Shown here: positions 45,101-52,563 of the stretch, piece by piece | Position numbering within the stretch: the first letter of the stretch is position 1 | Layout: the number at the start of each line of letters is the position of its first letter | Assembly: GCA_905221615.1 (NCBI GenBank) | Contig: CAJNDT010000962.1 | Location: 43,970-107,969 of the forward strand | Reading direction: 5' to 3' | Source: Symbiodinium sp. CCMP2592 | Lineage: Eukaryota; Sar; Dinophyceae; Suessiales; Symbiodiniaceae | DNA length: 64,000 nt | Program-made: the position numbers and the translations under genes | Notes under the pieces: generated by a model | Told to the model about the DNA's origin: nothing | Databases searched by the model: none | The model's input: only the letters and a program-made list of their open reading frames with translations

Positions 45101-46234
45101 TTCCTCAACCGTTGTGGGCGAGTTCGGCAGCGGCTGCATCGCGATGGCAACTTTGCTTCGGGCCTGGACCTCCCGGCCCCTGGGACGATTGATCTTCGCT
45201 TCGAGGGCCACCGCAAGGTTTTCCATCAGGCTCCAAACCTCGCAGCCCGCAGGGCTGCTGCTGGAACCGGCTGCTCTGTCTGGTATTGGACCGCAGGGAT
45301 GAAGCTCAACCCCGGCGATGCGCGCACTGTCTGCCTTTGCGGAGCGCAGCAGCCCAGCCGGGCACATTTGACCTGGTCGTGCCCCAAGACGGCGCATCTG
45401 AGGCAAGGCTTAGCCATGCCCAAGAACAGATCCGAGGAGCGACTGATGGCAAAGGCGCTCCCGCAGTGGCCTCCTGCACCGGTGAGCCTCGATGAGGAGG
45501 ACTTTGTGGAGCAGCTGGCGGCTGATGCCATGTCTGCGGCCCTGGAGGCCGAAGCTCTTTCAGGTGGTGCCTTGGATTTCCAGGACTTCGAAGGTGATTT
45601 CCCTGACCGCCGGATGATTGCTGCTACGGACGGCTCCGCCTGGGTTGCTGCCTATAGTGTGGTTTTCCCGGGAGGCCGTGGGGGTGGGAGTGGCGATTCC
45701 AGTGAGGATCAAACTCCTTTCCGAGCGGAGCTCAAGGCCCTGGTGATTCTCTTCAAGGCGATCCTTCATGCGAGTCAGCGGGGCCTTGTGCCCTGTGATC
45801 TTTGGGTCGTCGTTGATTGTCAGGCTGCTCTCGAGGCCCTTGGGCGTCCGAGCAACTCATGCCTGCCGCTTCTTGCTGAGGAGGCTGCCAGGCTCAGACG
45901 ACGCTTAACAGGCCTGAGTTGGCGCATCCGCATGGTATGGTGCCCTTCGCACAATAAGCATGCGACTTGGCGCGCTCCTCCGCCTTTGTCTAGTGAGCTC
46001 TGTAGGCTACTCAACCAAGAAGCCGACACGCAGGCACGCCAGGCCATGGGGCGACGCCTCTCAGGTTCCTTACGCAGTCGATGGAAGCCTCTGGCAGAGG
46101 AGGCCGAGGCGTGGGAGCGCAATGCTCTCTACGCCTCAGCACACGCGAGCGAAGTGTATCATTCGCACCTTTCGGCACTGCAGCGACGACACACTGAAGC
46201 TGCACAGGGAAGCGAGCATGACGCTCATGATTAG
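42119..46234 (+). CDS. LINE-OTU ORF2 (copy B, intact): endonuclease, reverse transcriptase, RNase H
   Basis: 1,371 codons. Endonuclease/exonuclease/phosphatase domain at about 20-250: LRIASLNVARAG, FSLQELDL, FVLFGDFNW, RRIDFGVSHPLV, DHMAV. Linker with helical segments. Reverse transcriptase at about 540-760: VVLIPKPDGRTRPIGLMS, QDLSHFFDSL, TGVVQGCPLSPLLSLL, AMVYIDDRVL (aspartates near residue 734). A Cys-rich CLCGAQQPSRAHLTWSC patch near 1075. RNase H at about 1165-1310: ATDGS, RAELKALVIL, VVDCQAALEAL, WCPSHN and NQEADTQA supply the acidic residues. Expression probably depends on re-initiation at the ATGA overlap with ORF1. The protein would nick target DNA and copy the element RNA. Confidence 0.9.
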   Translation: MMDSDQEAARGQDFGEGLGHSCRGSGLSFPLRIASLNVARAGASKIHNTLDFAQSFEAEAFSLQELDLMPLEVPRYVHAWRQAGYQLLLSRPELPHGNRRVGLATSLSVRPFPLQGSLAATRVAAGLVQVQSGGRARPLILAAMYGFPDDCQATEQVVQQFLDEVRPWRCMFVLFGDFNWQRGEGGLVDDLFSSGQLRCLDDSFDGLLPYTSPNRVRRIDFGVSHPLVATTRVDHEDGPADHMAVRYTLDFDLNFQGHRLPARAPFVTDRSVEDIEVSFKAAWVERDFTDCLQDGRLDDAWGVLSGAAEVALGAERGSGDPRAFEPVPEPCEDRRRSLRTPKASRGLAGLRRLQRRLKQLELEPEDANLRRRVKASLSGLRELVPQLPYFAGDLSEAGAVVEQLVQELHTQEVQASVEAWQATEKSFAHSCAWIKRKADQARACFQEPKELRAAVATHPTSILESQGAEWSSTWTRPTGRAFPDEAFRKILADIPRPEQQDIALCVSGDALHKATKKMIKRSGGADDWQACDLLRLPMGFWEATAKLWNHALEHGQLPSSWTNALVVLIPKPDGRTRPIGLMSLLWRAGARVLVRQLRAWSSSWATAQAMGGMAGVGVSDAHLRLLGAYTRGTRSFFKQDLSHFFDSLSLKVLIPLLEHYRAPPALIRIVGALYRDSRRLFKVQGFTSQAFAKVDTGVVQGCPLSPLLSLLVGQAWATYAVGRLSSITAMVYIDDRVLWPTARQPNAEADMRTALGRSDFFDQALELQCKPEKCALAHDPEDSSMVTLAAARGYQCQSALEFLGIRFDLVSQECTPLKLDLGKLKWRIRYIKRLGAPLPVLQQLVSSLVGAALYWAGGVAQPREEDLRCIADELYYLFQANFLRDTPRLLLHELLGWRTEPHFACDLAAFRAVARYMTGALAWRDHVPLAEAFDEWRQVLPLAAQAADRFGWQVLQGGKQLMRYDDLDRQRFYHFGFDSFQVLEEWLCIEYRRMFLNRCGRVRQRLHRDGNFASGLDLPAPGTIDLRFEGHRKVFHQAPNLAARRAAAGTGCSVWYWTAGMKLNPGDARTVCLCGAQQPSRAHLTWSCPKTAHLRQGLAMPKNRSEERLMAKALPQWPPAPVSLDEEDFVEQLAADAMSAALEAEALSGGALDFQDFEGDFPDRRMIAATDGSAWVAAYSVVFPGGRGGGSGDSSEDQTPFRAELKALVILFKAILHASQRGLVPCDLWVVVDCQAALEALGRPSNSCLPLLAEEAARLRRRLTGLSWRIRMVWCPSHNKHATWRAPPPLSSELCRLLNQEADTQARQAMGRRLSGSLRSRWKPLAEEAEAWERNALYASAHASEVYHSHLSALQRRHTEAAQGSEHDAHD

Positions 46235-48245
46235 GCGACTGTGCTTGTGCATGCATTGCTTAGGCGTGACGGTGCATGGTAGGCAGTGCATGTGCTCATG
46301 TGTGTATTCATGTCTGCGACTTGGTAGCTTCTTGCATGTTGCTCTGGGCAGGACTTTTGGTCAGGTGCTTCGATCGACTTGCCTTGCTTCAGGTTGCGGT
46401 CAGGACTGCGATGGCCTCGAGCGGTGCGGTGGTCTCTCCGTGGCTACGGTGGCGATGGCTGCGCTCCGGGTGTGCGGCGCCGGCGTGGGCAACACTTTAG
46501 CCCGCCGGGCTCCCCTGGGCCCCCCTTGCGACCTCTGTGCCGCCATGGTGGCTTCAAGCGCGGCTCCGAGGGCCTACGACTCCCTCGACTTCCACGCCTT
46601 GCTGCTCCTCGTGTGCTGCGACGGCTCCTCCTTCACGGGCGATCTGGATGTTTCCGTGGACTTTCGGGACTTTCGCTTCAACGGCGGCTTCTACCAGCTA
46701 GGGTGGCTCTTGGGCATGGTCTCCGACCCCTGCGACTTCGATGGTGTGGCGGACCTTCGGGTGGTTTGGTCGGCTACTTCCTCGACTACCTCAACTTGCT
46801 GCTCTACGTGTACCACGGTGTCTACTACACGGGCGACCTGGGCAACGACTATGTGGACCTTCGGGACTTTGGCTTCAACGGCGGCTTCTACTCGCAGGGG
46901 CTGCTCGAGGACCTGGTCTCTGGCCTTGCTGTTCCTCGTGTACCGCGGCGGCTACCACATGGGCGAGCTGGGCAACGACTACCTGGACCTTCGGGACTTT
47001 GGCTACAACGGCGTCTTCTACCAGTGGGGGCGGCTCGTGGGTCAGGTCTCGGGCTTGTGCGATTTTGGCGGAGTGGCGATCCTTCGACTTTGGTCGGCGG
47101 CTCCTTCTACTACTTCTACACGCTGTGCTTTGTGTACCACGGCGGCTACTACCACCGAGGCTCTGGGCAACGACTACCTGGACATCCGGGACTTTGGCTA
47201 CGACGGCGACTTCTACCAGTGGGGGCAGCCGGGCCTGGTCTCGGGCTTTTGCGACTGTGGCGGGCTGGCGAACCGGCACCTTTGGTCGGCGGCTTCTTCC
47301 ACTGCTTCAACGTGCTGTGCTTGGTGTACCACGGCGGCTTCTACCACTGAGGACCTGGGCTTCGACTACTTAGGCCTCCGGGACTGTGGCTTCAACGGTG
47401 ACCTTTACCAGTTGGGACTGCTCTTGGGCACGGTCTTTGCTGCTGGCGGCTGCGACGGAGAGGCGGACCTCTTTGTGCTTCGGTCGGCTACTTCCTCGCC
47501 TACCTCAACCTGCTGCTCTGCGTGTGCCATGGCAGCTACTGCGGGGGCGACCTTGACGACGACCTCGGGGACCTCTGGGACTTCGACTTCAACGGCGGCT
47601 TCTTCTCGCAGAGGTTGCTCAGAGGGCAGAGTCCATGGTCCCAGACACTGCTGAAGGATGCGATGCTGATGCTACGACACCCTGCACTTTCTGCTCTTTC
47701 AGCTTCGGCGAGCTCCTGGAGTGCTGCTGGCTTCGCCGCTGGCCTGCACGTCGACTGACTTCCTACGACGAGCTCTGCTGAAAGACCTGAGGCGACTTAA
47801 TTTGGTTTGAGTTTTTTGCATGTGTACATGACATGCTTCATGTCGGGCCTGCTTGACACGTCTTTTAAAGTCGTCTGCAACCCACCGTAGTTTCCGAGGC
47901 CCCTTCCCACAAAGAGTTAGGGCTTCGCAGGTAGTGCTTTCGAGGCCCCTTCTCACAAAGAGTTAGGGCTTTGTTTGGCAGTGTTTTATTTCTTCGCTTC
48001 GCTTGAGCTGTACTCTGTACTTGTACTTGTACTTTAGTGTCTCGCGAGGTGTCGTTGAACCTTTTAGTTCTGCTTCTGAAAACCAGTCGCTGGACTTTTG
48101 GAAAGGCTGTCACTCCACTACACAGAAGTGCCTGTGACTTTTGGCCGCGTGTTTCACACCGACGTGACCAGACCCAGGACTCGCATCCTGCATCGTGCGT
48201 GCTCTGCGCGCACTTTGTCTGGGGTTGCGAGAACTTTGACCGAAG
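46235..48245 (+). repeat. LINE-OTU copy B 3' region with ~195-bp repeats
   Basis: Repeat cores (tggaccttcgggactttggc variants) occur at about 46654, 46849, 46979, 47174, 47366 and 47556, with steps of 195, 130, 195, 192 and 190 bp. The array stays open in one frame to 47654. The tail from about 47760 matches copy A. Confidence 0.82.
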
Positions 48246-48260
48246 CATGATTGCATCAAG
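48246..48260 (+). other. LINE-OTU target-site duplication, copy 3 of 3
   Basis: catgattgcatcaag followed by gactttccttggg, where copia pol resumes in phase. Confidence 0.9.
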
Positions 48261-49982
48261 GACTTTCCTTGGGACCACCCAGGGTTTGTTGCAGGTGGGC
48301 TCGGCAAGATGCGCAAGCAACGGGAGGCCAAGCCAGTTGAAGCCGTTGCGGAACCAGCGGCTGATGAGGATGGTGTGCTCGGGCCTGTGAGCCCCTTGCT
48401 TGCCGGGCCAGGTGATGAAGCCGCTTCTGATCCCGAGACCAGCTTGAATTACTCACCCAGCCTTGATGCCGGAGAGCAGCAAAGCCAAGCTGCAGATGGA
48501 AGCACAGGTGAAAGCACCAGTAGCAGCAGTTCTAGCAGCAATGGTGATGATGGCAGTGGTGCAGCTGCTGGCAATGCGCCAGTTGAGCAGCCTGATGCTG
48601 CTATGCATAGTGCCGAGGTTGAGGTGCCACCAGGAGATGCGGGAGTGTCCAGCGCAGGCGGGGATGCAAGTGCTGAGGAACGTCCGCCCAAAGCAGCCAG
48701 ATTGCGTGCTGTAACACAGAGCGAATTTTACCACAATGATGCATCAATTGATTTTGATTTTGAGGATGCTGAGCTCGATGAGCTAGAAGGCTATGATTAT
48801 GGGCTGGCTGATTACTACTTCAGTGAAGAAGCAGGCGGATCTGATGCGCCACCAGATGAACTGTGGAGGCCATTTGGGCCCACAGAGCCATGCCTTTCGG
48901 AAGCCGAGATGCTGATGATTGACAGCGCAGCCGATGATTTTGAAATCCGTAGGCTGTTGGCTATGCAAGTGCTTGAAGCCCTTACCTATGAGGCAGCCGA
49001 GCAAGCCCAGACTGAAGGATCCAGAATGTTGTCAACGAAGTTTGTCAGAAGTTGGAGAATCAAGATGCGCAAATTTGCTGATGGAACTGAACAGCAGCAA
49101 TACCTGAGGCGTTCCCGTTTCGTGGGGCGTGAATACGCCTGGATGGACAAGGATCGCACCGAGTTGTTTGCTCCTGCTTCAGGTAGCCTGCTGACTCGAG
49201 TGCTGCCATCAGCCTTCATGAGGTCCAAGGGCGATGGCCATGCATGTTGTGTTCTTGACGTGGCAGACGCGTTTCTTACTGTCGACCAGCGCATACCAAC
49301 GGTCGTCAAGGCAAGCTTCGGAGATCAGCAGTCACATGTGCAGCACTTTCGCTTGTTGAAGCTCTTACCGGGGCAACGTGACGGAACCGTCCGTTGGCAT
49401 GAGTCGTTTACTGAGTATCTTGACAGCAAGCTTGGATTGGAGCCTTATGTGCCGTGCCCAGCACTCTTCAAGCTGAAGAATGTTGCTGTTGCTGGATTGT
49501 TGCATGTTGACGACTTGTTCAGTGAAGGACAGCGGAAAGGCTTGGATGTGATGGTGTCATGTGTCCAAGAGAAATACAAGTGCACGGTGAGCTGGCTTTG
49601 TGAGCATGGGGATGAGGTTTCATTTCTCAAGAAAGCATATCGGTTGGTGCGTGATGACCTGTTGATCATCCAACCTCACCCGCGCCACGTTGAGAAGCTG
49701 GTTGAAATGTTCAATCTCAGCCGTGCGAGGAGCAAGTCCAGTCCTTTGCCGACCACTCTGCCGGTTGACGGTTCAGAGCTTGATAGTGAACAGAGTTCGA
49801 TGTTTCGCACCGCGGTCGGCGTGCTCCTTTATTTGCAGTCAGACGTGATTGAGGCGCAATTTGGGATCCGGTGGCTGGCTCAACACATGAGCCGCCCGAC
49901 TGCTGGAGCGCTGCGTGTGCTGAAGCACATAATCCTTTACCTGAGGGACACTAGTGGTTACGCCATAGGCTTCCCACCATAG
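48261..49982 (+). CDS. Copia pol, 3' part: linker and reverse transcriptase
   Basis: The codons at 48261 are in phase with the copia integrase frame that stops at 24115, so this is the rest of the same ORF; an ATG at 48309 is internal. An acidic, Ser/Ala-rich linker (to about 48900) precedes a copia-type reverse transcriptase (RVT_2): YLRRSRFVGREYAWMDKD, VLDVADAFLTVDQ, GLLHVDDLFSEGQ (HVDD in place of YVDD) and the later RTAVGVLLYLQ. The ORF meets TAG at 49980, but homology continues one base back as IGIGVS, so a single-base deletion is likely. Confidence 0.88.
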   Translation, partial: DFPWDHPGFVAGGLGKMRKQREAKPVEAVAEPAADEDGVLGPVSPLLAGPGDEAASDPETSLNYSPSLDAGEQQSQAADGSTGESTSSSSSSSNGDDGSGAAAGNAPVEQPDAAMHSAEVEVPPGDAGVSSAGGDASAEERPPKAARLRAVTQSEFYHNDASIDFDFEDAELDELEGYDYGLADYYFSEEAGGSDAPPDELWRPFGPTEPCLSEAEMLMIDSAADDFEIRRLLAMQVLEALTYEAAEQAQTEGSRMLSTKFVRSWRIKMRKFADGTEQQQYLRRSRFVGREYAWMDKDRTELFAPASGSLLTRVLPSAFMRSKGDGHACCVLDVADAFLTVDQRIPTVVKASFGDQQSHVQHFRLLKLLPGQRDGTVRWHESFTEYLDSKLGLEPYVPCPALFKLKNVAVAGLLHVDDLFSEGQRKGLDVMVSCVQEKYKCTVSWLCEHGDEVSFLKKAYRLVRDDLLIIQPHPRHVEKLVEMFNLSRARSKSSPLPTTLPVDGSELDSEQSSMFRTAVGVLLYLQSDVIEAQFGIRWLAQHMSRPTAGALRVLKHIILYLRDTSGYAIGFPP

Positions 49983-49984
49983 GC

Positions 49985-51388
49985 ATAGGGGTTAGTGTGC
50001 AAAGCAAGTCAGGGCTTGATGTGCTGGAAACGCACACAGACGCCGACTGGGCTGGGGATAAGGTGCATCGGAAGTCGGTATCAGGATGCGTGATAACCTT
50101 GAACAGTCACTTGCTAAGCAGCAGCAGCAGGACACAGAAATCGATTGCACTCAGCTCAGGTGAAAGTGAATATGCCAGTGCCGTTTCCGGAACATGTGAT
50201 CAAGTGTTTATCCGCAATGCTGTGGAGTTTGTTCTTGGAACGAAGGTCGAGTCGCATTTGCTGCTCGACTCAGCGGCAGCCAGGGGAGTGATCGCCCGTC
50301 AGGGGGCAGGCAGAATCAGACACTTGGAAGCGAAGATGTTATGGCTGCAACAGTATGCCCGTGAGAGCCTCCAGGTGCACCCTGTTGATGGCAAGCACAA
50401 TGTTTCTGACCTTGGAACGAAAAGCCTCCAAGGACCCAGGATCAAGGCACTGTTGCACAAGGTCGGAATCCGCGATGCCAATGATGATTATGCGCTTGTG
50501 GGCAATGAAGAGTTCCAGAACCTTCTTGATGGAAACACGGTGCGCAAGCTGGTGCGATTGGTCAAGCAGCAGGGCAATGCAGGCAATTCTGTTGGATTGC
50601 AAGTCGCAATGATTGTCTTATCGCACGCCTTGAGCCAGCATTCCGTTGCAGCCGCAGCGGACAGCGAGGAACAAGATGTCACAGATGATGGCACAGATAG
50701 AATGCACAGCGTCTTCCAGCAAGTACTGGAGATGATCATGCTTGTGTTCACTTTTGCAGGTGAGTATGCCCAGCTGTATCCGATTGCAGCCACGAGCTTT
50801 GTGCAAGGCTTTATGTGGGTGATCCTGATGTGCTTTGGATGGTGCATGTGTCGAAGGCGCAATGTGAACTTGAGCATGCGGGGTGATGCGTCAGGAGATG
50901 AGCCCGTATCTCCTGCATCGCCACGCGGTGCCAGGAGCAAAAGAATAAGCAAGCCACCCAAACGCAGTTATGATGATGACGATGATGGAGCACGCGGTGG
51001 CAGTGACATTGGTGCTGAAGTGCCAAGCAGCAGCCATGAATCGCCAGGTCGTCTGAACTTCAATGTGCCGTTGAATCCAGGAGCTTCGGTCAAACTTGAG
51101 GTGTCGAGTGGATGTGGAAGTGACAAGCCGCCGAGCAGCGCGGCCAGTGTCAACAGTGTCAACAGTGCAGGGGACTCCGAAGTCCCACGTGCCAGACGTC
51201 CACCCGTGAGGCCCAAGCCCAAGGCCAGGGATCATGCAGATGATGAAGTGTGGGTTTCAGGTGCCCAAGGCTACTGTTACCACAAGGCTGGATGCGGAAA
51301 GCTTAACCAGAGCAACACAGTGACGTCCACCACAAGGCGTTTGGCTGAGAGCCGTGGATACCGCGGTTGCAAGATATGCAATCCATGA
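49985..51388 (+). CDS. Copia RNase H plus C-terminal extension (membrane helix and Ada-like zinc finger)
   Basis: Frame -1 relative to the RT. RNase H: THTDADWAGDKVHRKSVSG, LSSGESEYASAV, LLLDSAAARGV and GKHNVSDLGTKSL are the copia D,E,D,D blocks (50020-50430). About 300 further residues follow. Two hydrophobic stretches lie near 50730-50850 (the second WVILMCFGWCMC then RRR), then a Ser/Pro-rich acidic linker, and finally YCYHKAGCGKL...RGYRGCKICNP, a four-Cys pattern like Ada-type metal-binding fingers. Possible roles are membrane association and nucleic-acid binding (inference). Confidence 0.78.
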   Translation: MGVSVQSKSGLDVLETHTDADWAGDKVHRKSVSGCVITLNSHLLSSSSRTQKSIALSSGESEYASAVSGTCDQVFIRNAVEFVLGTKVESHLLLDSAAARGVIARQGAGRIRHLEAKMLWLQQYARESLQVHPVDGKHNVSDLGTKSLQGPRIKALLHKVGIRDANDDYALVGNEEFQNLLDGNTVRKLVRLVKQQGNAGNSVGLQVAMIVLSHALSQHSVAAAADSEEQDVTDDGTDRMHSVFQQVLEMIMLVFTFAGEYAQLYPIAATSFVQGFMWVILMCFGWCMCRRRNVNLSMRGDASGDEPVSPASPRGARSKRISKPPKRSYDDDDDGARGGSDIGAEVPSSSHESPGRLNFNVPLNPGASVKLEVSSGCGSDKPPSSAASVNSVNSAGDSEVPRARRPPVRPKPKARDHADDEVWVSGAQGYCYHKAGCGKLNQSNTVTSTTRRLAESRGYRGCKICNP

Positions 51389-51981
51389 ACAGGTGCCACT
51401 TGCGTATAATGCTCATGATGCCCATTCCTTGAGTGAGCAGCGTTTGCGCTGTTCACTGATCGGATGGATCAACGAACAATGGATGGAGCCTGTACAGTGG
51501 CTGGCCGTGAACCTTGTACATAGACTTGGAGTGGACACAGCAAATATGCAAGGGCATCCTTATACATGCCATTTTGGCGTGTCAATCTTGGACAAATGAT
51601 CAACAACGAAGTCGCAACCGTGGAGCGGTTGAAGAGTCTGAGTGGGCAGGTTGTTACCGCCCGATGCAATTAGGCATCTAAATCCTAAGTCTCCTTGAAC
51701 TTGAATGCCAAGCTTATCTTGATTCTCGGAAAGGCCTACGCTTGGGTCAGTCAAGCAGTCATTTCACAGGCGGCCCACGCCTGGGGAAATGGCGGTAACT
51801 AGTTGTAGCTACTTGTACAGTGTAGCTTCGCGCCAACGACCTTTCAAGGCAGAGCGCTGAACTGACAAACTGTCGACAGCTGTAGGAGTCTGTGGAGCTT
51901 GTAAACTTTGTGTTTTGTCTTTCGGAGGGGCAGCAAACTTTGTTAAAGAGCTTCTCAATGTAGCTCGCTCTTTAGGCGGGG
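51389..51981 (+). other. Copia 3' untranslated region
   Basis: No ORF of note. It ends aggcggg directly before the 3' LTR, a short purine-rich run that may be the polypurine tract for plus-strand priming. Confidence 0.6.
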
Positions 51982-52134
51982 TGCTAAAGTTTGTACCCAC
52001 TTGTGTACCACGGTGTATGCTGCCATACTGAACTAATTTGCATGCTGTATGTTTTGTTTTGCTCCACTGTAGTTTAGAGCCCAATCTGAATTGAATGACT
52101 CCGCAGGCGTGTGAATCAGAGGAAAATCTTAGCA
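51982..52134 (+). repeat. Copia 3' LTR (153 bp)
   Basis: Identical by eye to 19689-19841. Confidence 0.93.
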
Positions 52135-52139
52135 TAAGA
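52135..52139 (+). other. Copia target-site duplication, right copy (TAAGA)
   Basis: Matches 19684-19688. Confidence 0.92.
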
Positions 52140-52320
52140 CCACCTGAGAGCGGTAAGGCAATGAAGCGATAAGCTCATCGAGCGTTTTCCAGAAGCCACG
52201 ACGTCTCTGATAGATCTGTTGGAGCTTGGCAGAATCGCCAAAGCCCATGGCATGCTGGTAGGCGCACACAAGGTCGATGTGTTGACCAGCGCCAAAGCAT
52301 CGCATCTGCAGCAGTCTACC
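52135..52320 (-). CDS. LINE-USP ORF2, endonuclease middle segment
   Basis: These 62 in-frame codons read on the minus strand include QHIDLVCAYQHAMGFGDSAK and RRRGFWKTLDELIASLPYRS and end in QVVL, which joins exactly to GGDMNC at 19683. The segment is a 186-bp island of LINE sequence between the copia 3' LTR and the first repeat of the Ngaro-like element. Its last five bases (TAAGA on the + strand) are the copia target duplication. Confidence 0.85.
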
Positions 52321-52449
52321 GGTATGTGTGCTTGCTCACGAGTGTTTGGTAATGTTTTGCATGCTTGCTGCACTCCATGACATTCCATGTACATTGCAGC
52401 AAGCAGGCTCGCAGCTGCCAGCTCGCCTGCATCGCAGGCTAAAATTTGT
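52321..52449 (+). repeat. Split direct repeat A1
   Basis: ggtatgtgtgcttgctcacg... is the same as A2 at 61774-61903 except for one extra A near the end of A2. Confidence 0.92.
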
Positions 52450-52563
52450 AGGCTTAACAGGCCTTTCTTTGCAAGCCCTCTAGAACAGCTCTGGAGGCCT
52501 CCAATCTGTGTGGAGTTTAGCTTCACTACATTCCTCTCCCGCTCGCGATAGGGGGAGGAGTGC

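Larger units (their letters stand above)
36551..48245 (+). mobile_element. LINE-OTU copy B, in direct tandem with copy A
   Basis: Colinear with copy A from its first base (cctttggctctagcg) to its last (...gaactttgaccgaag) but without the MITE. It differs by scattered substitutions and small indels, including a 31-bp deletion in ORF1. ORF2 is intact. Flanked by target duplications 2 and 3. Confidence 0.88.
19689..52134 (+). mobile_element. Ty1/copia-type LTR retrotransposon, itself interrupted by two LINE-OTU copies
   Basis: Two 153-bp LTRs (TG...CA, with short inverted ends TGCTAA/TTAGCA) flank gag, protease, integrase, RT and RNase H in copia order. Five-bp target duplication TAAGA. Without the 24,145 bp inserted at 24116-48260 the element is about 8.3 kb. 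The LTRs are identical, implying a recent insertion. Gag and pol are out of frame at 21270 (candidate programmed shift) and again near 49980 (probably damage). Confidence 0.92.

Noticed and set aside
24116..48245. The 12-kb direct repeat as LTRs of a giant element
   Set aside because: Each repeat has its own ORF1 and ORF2 and is flanked by a 15-bp target duplication, so they are tandem LINE copies, not LTRs.
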